17,046 bases of DNA from URNF01 sp045594105 (GTDB taxonomy: Bacteria > Bacillota > Clostridia > Oscillospirales > Acutalibacteraceae): contig JAZNXY010000059.1 of assembly GCA_045594105.1 (NCBI GenBank), positions 1 to 17,046 on the forward strand, read 5' to 3'. A model generated the notes under the pieces. That model made no database searches. It was not told the DNA's origin and saw only the letters and a list, made by a program, of their open reading frames with translations. The position numbers and the translations under genes were made by a program. Positions within the stretch are counted from its first letter, which is position 1, and every line of letters starts with the position of its first letter. Positions 7,736-14,501 of the stretch are shown piece by piece.

Positions 7736-8191
7736 TCAGTTTCCCTCCCCATAATAGTAAGAGTACATAGCGGCATCCTCGGTCGGTGCAGAATAAAACC
7801 GTGGACGGATACCGTCTTTGACAAATCCGTGTTTCTCATACAAATGAATGGCAGGTGCATTGCTCACCCGCACCTCCAAAGCCAGCCGATAAAAGCTTCT
7901 CTCTTTGCCGAAAATAATCAGCGCCTCTATCAACGCATCCGCAACACCCTGTTGCCGAAATGCAGGATGCACCGCTACATTGGTGAAAAAGCCCTCACCT
8001 GCCACAGCATGCATACCGGCATATCCCACAGGCGTGCCCTCTGCCGACAATGCGGTTAAAAACACGGCGGGCGGATTGTCCAGCTCCTCCCGCAACGCCT
8101 CTGCCGACCACGGTGCCGCAAAGCACATCTTTTCAATTTCCGCCAGCGCTGTAATATGCGCCTCCTGCATCGGTACGATCCGCACGTTCAT
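7736..8191 (-). CDS. rimI: RimI-like GNAT N-acetyltransferase
   Basis: A 151-aa GNAT protein of RimI length. RimI acetylates the N-terminal Ala of ribosomal protein S18. The acetyl-CoA site is seen as VAVHPAFRQQGVADALIEALI (about 72-92, the R/QxxGxA motif), followed by LEVRVSNAPAIHLYEKHGF (104-122) and GIRPRFYSAPTEDAAMY, the usual RimI ending. The N-terminal EIEKMCFAAPWS also fits. Its place directly before tsaD is the common Firmicute order (tsaE-tsaB-rimI-tsaD), here without tsaE and tsaB. A GAGGTG site lies 5 bases before ATG 8191, and this site abuts the acpP terminator, which raises the question of how the gene is transcribed. The substrate is inferred from family and context. Confidence 0.9.
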   Translation of the reverse strand: MNVRIVPMQEAHITALAEIEKMCFAAPWSAEALREELDNPPAVFLTALSAEGTPVGYAGMHAVAGEGFFTNVAVHPAFRQQGVADALIEALIIFGKERSFYRLALEVRVSNAPAIHLYEKHGFVKDGIRPRFYSAPTEDAAMYSYYYGEGN

Positions 8192-8201
8192 CCGTCACCT
8201 C

Positions 8202-8236
8202 AAAAAAAGCGGAGAAGGCACCGTTGCCTTCCCCGC
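8202..8236 (-). terminator. Intrinsic terminator after acpP
   Basis: A 12-bp stem GCGGGGAAGGCA/TGCCTTCTCCGC (one G-U) with loop ACGG is followed by seven T (8202-8208). It starts 8 bases after the acpP stop and ends right at the rimI ribosome binding site. Confidence 0.9.
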
Positions 8237-8243
8237 GATTTGA

Positions 8244-8471
8244 TTACATATGCTCTTCGATAAAAGAAACAAGGTCACCCACAGTGTGAATGTTTTCAAT
8301 TTCCTCGTCGGGGATTTCTACGTCAAATTCGTCTTCGAGGGACATCAGCATATCCACAACATCCAAAGAGTCGGCGTTGAGATCCTCAACAAAATCGGTT
8401 TCAGCAGTGATGCTGTCAACTTCTACTTCAAACTGTTCTGCCAACAAAGCGGCAATTTTTTGCATTACCAT
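8244..8471 (-). CDS. acpP: Acyl carrier protein
   Basis: A 75-aa acidic four-helix carrier for fatty-acid synthesis. Ser35 in NADSLDVVDMLM is the 4'-phosphopantetheine attachment site. TDFVEDL before it, and the acidic helix EFDVEIPDEEIENIHTVGDLVSFI after it, are typical. ATG 8471 was chosen because AAAGGAT lies about 9 bases upstream; a second ATG two codons on (8465) would give 73 aa, and the upstream in-frame ATG at 8522 lies at the transcription start and is unlikely. It stands alone, with its own strong promoter and terminator, rather than within a fab cluster. Confidence 0.96.
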   Translation of the reverse strand: MVMQKIAALLAEQFEVEVDSITAETDFVEDLNADSLDVVDMLMSLEDEFDVEIPDEEIENIHTVGDLVSFIEEHM

Positions 8472-8524
8472 ATAAAGTTCATCCTTTCGAAAATCGTCGC
8501 ACGCAAGTGCATTGTCACACAAAA

Positions 8525-8553
8525 ATATTATGCGGTATTTTCGGTTTTGTCAA
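8525..8553 (-). promoter_or_regulatory. Strong sigmaA-type promoter of acpP
   Basis: A perfect TTGACA (8548-8553), a 17-base spacer, and TAATAT (8525-8530). The leader is about 45 bases. No clear FapR-type operator was recognised. Confidence 0.88.
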
Positions 8554-8746
8554 TGCTATTTTTGAACTTTTTCCTTTTTTGGCAAGTAAAAGCGTCTCGA
8601 AAAGCCCGTTTTTTACAGCAACAGTGCGGCTTTTAGCAATGAAAATATATTTTTCCGAAAAAGCGGATTTCGTCAGGAAACGAGTAATTTTTTACGGAAA
8701 ATGTCCTATACTGAAACTGAAAAGAAACAAAAAAGGAGGTTTTACA

Positions 8747-8986
8747 ATGCAAAGAACGTTACGAGGTAAAGTGTACGACACCGATACCGCCGACCTCATC
8801 GCACGCAGAGCAAACGGCTGTTACGGTGACCCTGCCGGATATGAGGAACGGTTGTACCGTACCCCCGAAGGCCTGTACTTCCTGTACGGCATCGGCGGCG
8901 AAACGTCTCCCTACCCCACACCTACCCTGCGTGCTGTTTCAAAGCAACGGGCAGGAGAGTTGGAGAAAGAAATGAATAATGAATAG
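8747..8986 (+). CDS. Small protein of unknown function (79 aa)
   Basis: A perfect AAAGGAGG site stands 6 bases before ATG 8747, which is strong support for a real gene. The protein begins MQRTLRGKVYDTDTADLIA and continues with GYEERLYRTPEGLYFLYGIGG. The layout resembles a small Firmicute family, known mainly from plasmids, phages and accessory regions, in which a 'K-Y-D-T-x-x-A-x-L' start is followed by 'E-x-L-Y-x-T-x-x-G-x-Y-F-L-x-G-x-G-G'; this likeness is from memory. No function is assigned. There is no signal peptide or membrane segment. The last residues (KEMNNE) come from an A/T-rich repeat, so the original end may have been altered. A possible -10 TATACT lies at 8708-8713, but no good -35 is seen. 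Confidence 0.72.
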   Translation: MQRTLRGKVYDTDTADLIARRANGCYGDPAGYEERLYRTPEGLYFLYGIGGETSPYPTPTLRAVSKQRAGELEKEMNNE

Positions 8987-9009
8987 TGAAAAATGAATAG
9001 TGAATAATA
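8971..9009 (+). repeat. Short A/T-rich direct repeat, ATGAATAGTGAA unit
   Basis: Two exact copies of ATGAATAGTGAA (8979-8990 and 8993-9004) flanked by near copies (ATGAATAATGAA at 8972, GTGAATAAT at 9000). The repeat spans the end and stop codon of the small plus-strand gene and leads into the terminator. Similar ATGAATAGTGAA-type strings are scattered in related clostridial genomes (from memory). Confidence 0.65.
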
Positions 9010-9010
9010 C

Positions 9011-9044
9011 AAAAAATCCGCTCTCTTGCGAGAACGGATTTTTT
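9011..9044. terminator. Two-way intrinsic terminator between the small gene and tRNA-Thr
   Basis: AAAAAATCCG (9011-9020) pairs with CGGATTTTTT (9035-9044), with an inner TCTC/GAGA and loop TTGC. Both strands give a GC-bearing stem followed by six T, so it can end the plus-strand small gene and the minus-strand tRNA, whose 3' end is 4 bases away. Confidence 0.9.
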
Positions 9045-9047
9045 GTT

Positions 9048-9123
9048 TGGAGCTACTGATCCGATTCGAACGGACGACCTGCTCATTACGAGTGAGCTGC
9101 TCTACCTGCTGAGCCACAGTAGC
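9048..9123 (-). tRNA. tRNA-Thr (anticodon CGT)
   Basis: A 76-base cloverleaf on the minus strand: acceptor GCTACTG pairs with CAGTAGC, D arm GCTC/GAGC, anticodon stem GCTCA/TGAGC with loop CTCGTAA, and T arm GTCCG/CGGAT with TTCGAAT. The discriminator is T and CCA is encoded. The anticodon CGT reads ACG (Thr). It has its own promoter and shares the terminator at 9011-9044. It is a single tRNA gene, not part of a cluster. Confidence 0.96.
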
Positions 9124-9143
9124 ATATAAGATTCCACTCCACG

Positions 9144-9172
9144 ATTATAACAGCATCACCTCCTTCCGTCAA
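9144..9172 (-). promoter_or_regulatory. Promoter of tRNA-Thr
   Basis: TTGACG (9167-9172), a 17-base spacer, and a perfect TATAAT (9144-9149); transcription should start about 15 bases before the tRNA 5' end. A second TTGACA lies just upstream (9174-9179) but at too long a spacing. The spacer happens to contain a full ribosome-binding-like AAGGAGGTGATG. Confidence 0.85.
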
Positions 9173-9179
9173 GTGTCAA

Positions 9180-9203
9180 CTGCTTTTTTTTGAAAAAAAG
9201 CAG
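9180..9203. repeat. A/T-rich palindrome between divergent promoters
   Basis: CTGCTTTTTTT (9180-9190) is the exact reverse complement of AAAAAAAGCAG (9193-9203), with 2 bases between. It lies directly upstream of the tRNA promoter and 22 bases before the -35 of the XRE regulator. It could be an operator for that regulator, an UP-element-like A-tract region, or a weak hairpin; the sequence alone does not decide. Confidence 0.6.
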
Positions 9204-9224
9204 AAAAAAGTTTGCCCTTTTCCG

Positions 9225-9253
9225 TTGCCAAACGACATTTTTCGTGGTATATT
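9225..9253 (+). promoter_or_regulatory. Promoter of the XRE regulator gene
   Basis: TTGCCA (9225-9230), a 17-base spacer, and TATATT (9248-9253). The leader to GTG 9294 would be about 34 bases. This placement argues against any start codon at 9225. Confidence 0.7.
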
Positions 9254-9293
9254 TGTAACTACAAGACACAATTTGTTGAAGAAGGTGACGCAT

Positions 9294-9707
9294 GTGCCAC
9301 AAACAGAACAATCCTTGCTCGCAACACGCCTGAAGCTGCTTCGTCACGCAGGACGTATGACCCAGAAGGACATTTCGGATATGTTGGACGTTTCCCGTTC
9401 CGCCTACACGTATTATGAGCGTGACCGCAGCAAGCCGGACTTCGATACACTCATTACCCTTTCCAAAATTTTCGGGGTAAGCATCGACTACCTCGTAGGC
9501 CTTTCCAATCTCCCCGAACGCCGCCACGAGGAAACACAAGCGGCAGACAAAGCCGGACCCGAAATGGTGCGAGAGTTTGCGTTAGGGCAGTTGACCGACG
9601 AGGAACGCCGTATGCTGTGTCATTTCCGGTTACTGTCCTACGAGGCACAGGAAGCGGTTGTCATGACCATTCAGCAGGCCTTGGATCAGGAAAGAACAGG
9701 ACAATAA
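9294..9707 (+). CDS. XRE-family helix-turn-helix transcriptional regulator
   Basis: A 137-aa DNA-binding protein. The HTH spans about residues 8-65: LATRLKLLRHAGRMTQKDISDMLDVSRSAYTYYERDRSKPD, then FDTLITLSKIFGVSIDYLVGLS, the classic Cro/C1 type. The rest (about 70-137) is a charged helical tail with LTDEERRMLCHFRLLSYEAQEAVVMTIQQAL, a common ending in small Firmicute regulators. GTG 9294 is preferred because AAGGTG lies about 6 bases upstream and a good promoter stands 40 bases upstream; an upstream TTG (9225) would lie in the -35. ilvE follows after 25 bases without a terminator, so the two are probably co-transcribed. The target is unknown; self-regulation through the nearby palindrome is conceivable. 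Confidence 0.9.
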   Translation: MPQTEQSLLATRLKLLRHAGRMTQKDISDMLDVSRSAYTYYERDRSKPDFDTLITLSKIFGVSIDYLVGLSNLPERRHEETQAADKAGPEMVREFALGQLTDEERRMLCHFRLLSYEAQEAVVMTIQQALDQERTGQ

Positions 9708-9732
9708 GCATCAATTTTTGGGGGTTATACCA

Positions 9733-10752
9733 ATGGAAAAGAAAAACATCGACTGGAGCAATCTCGGCTTCGGTTACATAAAAACCGATTACCGTTTCGT
9801 TTCCCGCTATAAAGACGGTGCATGGGACGACGGCACCTTGACCGGTGATGAAAAAATCGTACTTGACGAAAGTGCTTGCGTTTTACAGTACGCACAGACC
9901 TGCTTTGAAGGGCTCAAGGCCTACACCACCGCAGACGGCAAAATCGTCTGCTTCCGCCCCGACTTAAATGCGGCACGTATGGCGGATTCCTGCCGCCGCA
10001 TGAAAATGCCGGTATTCCCCGAAGAAAAATTCGTACAAGCGGTACGTGAGGTGGTCAAAGCCAATGCGGCCTTTGTACCGCCGTACGGCAGCGGTGCTTC
10101 TCTCTATCTGCGCCCCTTTATGTTCGGCTCCAACAATGTTATCGGCGTAAAACCTGCGGATGAGTTCGAATTCCGTATTTTCTGTACTCCCGTAGGTCCC
10201 TATTTCAAAGGCGGTGTCAAACCGCTCACCTTACGCATCTCGGATCTCGACCGTGCCGCACCCCGTGGCACAGGCCATATCAAAGCCGGTCTGAACTATG
10301 CGATGAGTCTGTATAACATCGTGGATGCCCACGAGCAGGGCTTTGATGAAAACGTATACGTTGATTCCGCCACCCGTACCTATATTGAGGAAACCGGCGG
10401 TGCCAATATCCTGCTGGTCACCAAAGACGGCAAGGTGGTCACCCCGAAATCCGATACTATCCTCCCCTCCATCACCCGCCGTTCGCTGATGCTGGTTGCC
10501 AAAGACTGTCTCGGCTTGGAGGTGGAAGAGCGTCCCGTGAAGGTTTCCGAGCTGGCGGATATGGCGGAATGCGGTCTTTGCGGTACGGCAGCGGTCATCT
10601 CCCCTGTCGGCAAAATTGTTGATAAGACACAAGAATATTGCTTCGGTATGGATGAAATGGGCCCCGTCACCAAAAAGCTGTACGATACCCTGTGCGGTAT
10701 TCAGATGGGTACTGTTCAAGCACCCGAAGGTTGGATTGAGGTCATCGAATAA
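9733..10752 (+). CDS. ilvE: Branched-chain amino acid aminotransferase
   Basis: A 339-aa fold-type IV PLP enzyme that swaps the amino group between glutamate and the keto acids of Leu, Ile and Val. Lys184 in GTGHIKAGLNYAMS is the PLP lysine; YIEETGGANILLV is the family signature with the conserved Glu, and ECGLCGTAAVISPVG is typical of the ilvE group II (eukaryote-like) branch. The early FGYIKTDYRFVSRYKDGAWDDG and LQYAQTCFEGLKAY also match that branch. Length is normal. ATG 9733 follows a GGGGG stretch by 8 bases. It follows the XRE gene closely and ends at a strong terminator. No ilv or leu biosynthetic genes lie beside it. Confidence 0.96.
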   Translation: MEKKNIDWSNLGFGYIKTDYRFVSRYKDGAWDDGTLTGDEKIVLDESACVLQYAQTCFEGLKAYTTADGKIVCFRPDLNAARMADSCRRMKMPVFPEEKFVQAVREVVKANAAFVPPYGSGASLYLRPFMFGSNNVIGVKPADEFEFRIFCTPVGPYFKGGVKPLTLRISDLDRAAPRGTGHIKAGLNYAMSLYNIVDAHEQGFDENVYVDSATRTYIEETGGANILLVTKDGKVVTPKSDTILPSITRRSLMLVAKDCLGLEVEERPVKVSELADMAECGLCGTAAVISPVGKIVDKTQEYCFGMDEMGPVTKKLYDTLCGIQMGTVQAPEGWIEVIE

Positions 10753-10767
10753 CGTAAACAAAATATG

Positions 10768-10806
10768 AACCGACGCAAAAACGTATTGCATTTGCGTCGG
10801 TTTTCT
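10768..10806 (+). terminator. Intrinsic terminator after ilvE
   Basis: A perfect 12-bp stem AACCGACGCAAA/TTTGCGTCGGTT (10768-10779 and 10791-10802), with an 11-base loop, followed by TTC and more T. It begins 15 bases past the stop. Confidence 0.88.
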
Positions 10807-10814
10807 TATATAAT
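10786..10814 (+). promoter_or_regulatory. Possible promoter of the ABC exporter operon
   Basis: A perfect TATAAT (10809-10814) with, at 17 bases, a weak TTGCAT (10786-10791). The -35 lies in the loop and second arm of the ilvE terminator, so terminator and promoter overlap. The -10 is convincing, the -35 poor. Confidence 0.55.
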
Positions 10815-10854
10815 ATACCAATAATTAGCAGTTTTTCGAAAGGATGGTTTGCTT

Positions 10855-12594
10855 ATGTGGAAGCGACTGATACATTGTATCAGAGAATATAAAAAACCGA
10901 CCATCCTCACCCTCGTATTCATCGTGGGCGAGGCCATTATTGAAGTTTTCATTCCGTTTATCACCGCCGATCTTGTCAACCGTATCAAAGACGGCGTCGA
11001 TATGTCCTACATCATCAAAGCAGGCATCCTGCTTGCAGTGATGGCGGTGCTGTCGCTCACCTGCGGCGGTCTGGCGGCATTCACCTGTGCGAAGGCCTCT
11101 GCCGGCTTTGCCAAAAACCTGCGTGGTGACCTGTACCGTGCTGTCGGCGGTTTTGCCTTCAAAAACATTGATAAGTTTTCCACTGCATCTCTGGTCACCC
11201 GTATGACCACCGACGTGGCAAACGTACAGATGGCGTATATGATGATTATCCGTTCCGCTATCCGTTCGCCTCTGATGCTGCTTTTCTCTATCATTATGGC
11301 ATACATTATGGGCGGCGCGCTCGCAGCAACCTTCGTGGTGGTTATCCCCGTGCTTGCCTTCGGTTTGATTATGGTCAGCCGCAAAGCAATGCCCGCCTTC
11401 CGCCGTGTGTTCAAAAAATACGACCGCTTAAACGAGTCGATTGAGGAAAACGTACGCGGTATGCGTGTAGTAAAAGGGTTTTCCCGTGAAAACCACGAAA
11501 AAGAGAAGTTTAACGAAGCATCCGCAGATATTTGCAACGATTTTACCAAAGCAGAACGTATCGTGGCCTTAAACTCCCCGCTCATGCAGGTATGTATGAA
11601 CTTCAATATGATTTTCGTGCTGCTGGTCGGCTCGTACATGGCAATTACCGGCAAGGGAGCCGGCGTTGACGTTGGTCAGATCTCCGCTATGCTGACCTAC
11701 GGTATGCAGATTCTGATGTCCTTGATGATGCTGTCCATGATTTACGTCATTCTGACCATTTCTGCCGAATCCATCAAACGTGTGTGCGAGGTGCTGAACG
11801 AAACCTCTGCCATCACCGACCCCGAAAATCCCGTAAAGACGGTAAAGGACGGCAGCATTGTTTTTGAAAACGTTTCTTTCAAGTATGCCGAAACCGCCAA
11901 ACAGTATGCATTGGCGGACATCGACCTTACCATTCAATCGGGTATGACGGTCGGTATTATCGGCGGTACGGGTACGGGTAAATCCTCTCTCGTACAGTTA
12001 ATCCCCCGTCTGTATGACGTCACCGAAGGTAGTGTCAAGGTCGGCGGTGTAGACGTACGCGAATACGGCCTTGAAGCTCTACGTGGTGCGGTAGCCATGG
12101 TGTTACAGAAAAACGAGTTGTTCTCCGGCACCATCAAAGAGAATCTGCGTTGGGGCGATGAGAATGCCACCGACGAGGAGCTTATCGAAGCGTGCAAGCT
12201 GGCACAGGCGCACGACTTTATCGATAGCTTTCCCGACAAATACGATACCAAAATCGAACAGGGCGGCACCAACGTGTCGGGCGGTCAGAAGCAGCGCCTT
12301 TGTATCGCACGGGCCCTGCTGAAAAAGCCGAAAATCCTGATTCTTGACGACTCTACCAGTGCGGTAGATACCCGCACCGATGCGTGCATCCGTGCGGGCT
12401 TCAAATCCTACATTCCCGAAACCACAAAAATTATTATTGCACAGCGTATCTCCTCGGTACAGGATGCGGATCTTATCTTAGTGATGGACGGCGGCCGCAT
12501 TGTAGCGAAGGGTACGCATACAGACCTGCTTGACTCTTGCAATATTTACAAGGAAATCTATGAACAGCAGACGAATGGGGGTGATGCGGAATGA
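10855..12594 (+). CDS. ABC exporter half-transporter with degenerate ATP site (subunit 1)
   Basis: A 579-aa membrane-spanning permease fused to an ATPase, one half of a probable heterodimeric multidrug/lipid-type exporter. Six hydrophobic segments fall in about 1-305; the NBD runs from about 335. Walker A GGTGTGKS (370-377), Q-loop LQKNELFSG (about 417-425), signature VSGGQ (474-478), Walker B LILDD (495-499). The catalytic Glu is replaced by Asp499, and the switch His by Gln530 (IIIAQRISSV), the same pair of changes known in LmrC-type subunits. Its own Walker site is therefore probably a poor hydrolysis site, while its intact signature serves the partner's good site. ATG 10855 follows AAAGGAT; its stop overlaps the next start (ATGA). 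Confidence 0.95.
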   Translation: MWKRLIHCIREYKKPTILTLVFIVGEAIIEVFIPFITADLVNRIKDGVDMSYIIKAGILLAVMAVLSLTCGGLAAFTCAKASAGFAKNLRGDLYRAVGGFAFKNIDKFSTASLVTRMTTDVANVQMAYMMIIRSAIRSPLMLLFSIIMAYIMGGALAATFVVVIPVLAFGLIMVSRKAMPAFRRVFKKYDRLNESIEENVRGMRVVKGFSRENHEKEKFNEASADICNDFTKAERIVALNSPLMQVCMNFNMIFVLLVGSYMAITGKGAGVDVGQISAMLTYGMQILMSLMMLSMIYVILTISAESIKRVCEVLNETSAITDPENPVKTVKDGSIVFENVSFKYAETAKQYALADIDLTIQSGMTVGIIGGTGTGKSSLVQLIPRLYDVTEGSVKVGGVDVREYGLEALRGAVAMVLQKNELFSGTIKENLRWGDENATDEELIEACKLAQAHDFIDSFPDKYDTKIEQGGTNVSGGQKQRLCIARALLKKPKILILDDSTSAVDTRTDACIRAGFKSYIPETTKIIIAQRISSVQDADLILVMDGGRIVAKGTHTDLLDSCNIYKEIYEQQTNGGDAE

Positions 12595-14489
12595 ACGGAA
12601 AAAGACCCAAGCCGCAAAAAGGCACCCTCCTGCGCACCTTAAAGCTGTTGTTCTCGTTCTACCCCGTTTTAGCACCGCTTACCGTCGTTTGTATTCTGTT
12701 TGCCGCCGTTGTATCCGCCATACCTGCCATATTCATTCAACAGATTATTGCGGTTATCGAAGTGTGGCAGGTAACAGGCGACTGGAGCTCTGCGATGGGT
12801 GAAATTGTGCCTAAGGTGCTGACCTTAGCAGGTATCTATCTGCTTTCTCTGCTTGCCACCACCACCCAGACGCAGTTGATGGCGTATATGACACAGGGCT
12901 TCTTAAGCAAAATGCGGTGTATGATGTTTGACGGCATGCAGAATCTGCCTATCCGCTATTTTGACAGCAACCGTCACGGCGATATTATGAGCCATTACAC
13001 CAACGATATCGACACACTGCGTGAACTGGTATCCCGTGCGTTACCCTCGCTTTTACAGGCATCCGTCGTGGTGCTCACCGTCTTCTCGGTGATGCTGTAT
13101 TTCAGTGCCTCTATGACCCTCGTGCTTTTGGCAGGTGTAACGGTTATGCTGTTCACCTCCCGCAAATTAGCAGGCGGCTCCGCCAAATACTTTATCCGTC
13201 AGCAAAAAGCCATGGGCGCTACCGAAGGATACGTGCAGGAAATGATGAACGGACAGAAGGTTGTCAAGGTGTTCTGCCACGAAAAAACAGGTGAACAGGA
13301 TTTTGATAAAATTAACAACCAACTGTACGAGGACAGCACCCGTGCACACGCCTATGCCAATATGCTCGGCCCGATCATTATGAATATCGGCAACGTCATT
13401 TATGTGATTATCGCCATGGCCGGCGGTTTGTATCTCCTGTCAGGTCTCCCGAACATCAGTCTTTCGGGTATGGCATTCTCTATCAGCATTTTAGTGCCCT
13501 TCCTCAATATGACCAAGCAGTTTACGGGCAACGTCAACCAGGTTTCCCAGCAGATAAATGCAGTGGTTATGGGTATGGCAGGTGCTGACCGTGTCTTCTC
13601 GCTGATGGATGAACAGCCCGAAACAGATGACGGCTACGTCACCTTGGTAAATGCCACAGTCGGTCCCGACGGCACCGTTTACGAAGCCGAAAAACGCACC
13701 GGTGTATGGGCATGGAAGCATCCGCACAGCGACGGCACCATCACCTACACACTACTGCGTGGCGATGTACGTCTCACCGACGTGGACTTCGGATACGTAC
13801 CCGAAAAACAGGTGCTGCACAACATCACCCTGTATGCCGAGCCGGGGCAAAAGGTTGCCTTTGTAGGTGCAACCGGTGCAGGCAAAACTACCATTACCAA
13901 CCTTATCAACCGTTTTTACGATATCGCAGACGGCAAGGTGCGGTACGACGGTATCAACATCAACAAGATTAAAAAATCCGACCTGCGTCGTTCTTTGGGG
14001 TTAGTGCTGCAGGAAACCAACCTGTTTACAGGTACTGTTATGGATAACATCCGTTACGGCCGCTTGGATGCCACCGACGACGAATGTAAAGAGGCGGCAA
14101 AGCTGGCAGGTGCGCACGATTTCATCGAACGTCTGCCCGAAGGATACGACACGATGCTTTCGGGTAACGGTGCCAACCTCTCACAAGGGCAACGACAGTT
14201 AATTGCCATCGCACGTGCGGCGGTTGCCGATCCGCCCGTGATGATTCTGGACGAAGCGACCTCCTCTATCGACACCCGCACCGAAGCGATCGTGCAGCGT
14301 GGTATGGATAAGCTGATGGAGGGACGCACGGTATTTGTTATCGCACACCGCTTATCCACCGTCAAAAACTCGGATGTCATTATGGTGTTAGACCACGGCA
14401 GGATTATCGAACGTGGCTCTCACGATGACCTTATCGCACAAAAAGGCACCTACTATCAGCTGTATACCGGTGCTTTTGAACTGGAATAA
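12591..14489 (+). CDS. ABC exporter half-transporter with canonical catalytic residues (subunit 2)
   Basis: A 632-aa partner of the preceding subunit, overlapping it by ATGA and so translationally coupled. Six membrane segments lie in about 20-320. The NBD has Walker A GATGAGKT (426-433), Q-loop LQETNLFTG (about 473-481), signature LSQGQ (530-534, second Gly replaced by Gln), Walker B MILDE (551-555) with Glu555, and switch His586 (IAHRLSTV). It thus supplies the working Walker/Glu/His set, while its altered signature faces the degenerate site of subunit 1. An extra linker of about 45 residues (about 348-392, with RTGVWAWKHPHSDG) lies between membrane domain and NBD. The substrate cannot be told from sequence. 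Confidence 0.95.
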   Translation: MNGKRPKPQKGTLLRTLKLLFSFYPVLAPLTVVCILFAAVVSAIPAIFIQQIIAVIEVWQVTGDWSSAMGEIVPKVLTLAGIYLLSLLATTTQTQLMAYMTQGFLSKMRCMMFDGMQNLPIRYFDSNRHGDIMSHYTNDIDTLRELVSRALPSLLQASVVVLTVFSVMLYFSASMTLVLLAGVTVMLFTSRKLAGGSAKYFIRQQKAMGATEGYVQEMMNGQKVVKVFCHEKTGEQDFDKINNQLYEDSTRAHAYANMLGPIIMNIGNVIYVIIAMAGGLYLLSGLPNISLSGMAFSISILVPFLNMTKQFTGNVNQVSQQINAVVMGMAGADRVFSLMDEQPETDDGYVTLVNATVGPDGTVYEAEKRTGVWAWKHPHSDGTITYTLLRGDVRLTDVDFGYVPEKQVLHNITLYAEPGQKVAFVGATGAGKTTITNLINRFYDIADGKVRYDGININKIKKSDLRRSLGLVLQETNLFTGTVMDNIRYGRLDATDDECKEAAKLAGAHDFIERLPEGYDTMLSGNGANLSQGQRQLIAIARAAVADPPVMILDEATSSIDTRTEAIVQRGMDKLMEGRTVFVIAHRLSTVKNSDVIMVLDHGRIIERGSHDDLIAQKGTYYQLYTGAFELE

Positions 14490-14501
14490 CAGAGGCATGT
14501 T

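Noticed and set aside
8650..8701. Inverted repeat TTTTCCG/CGGAAAA upstream of the small gene
   Set aside because: Only 7 bp with a loop of nearly 40 bases in A/T-rich DNA; too weak to call an operator or hairpin.
9225..9293. Longer XRE regulator starting at TTG 9225
   Set aside because: It would start in the -35 box of its own promoter; GTG 9294 has a better site and gives a normal N-terminus for the family.
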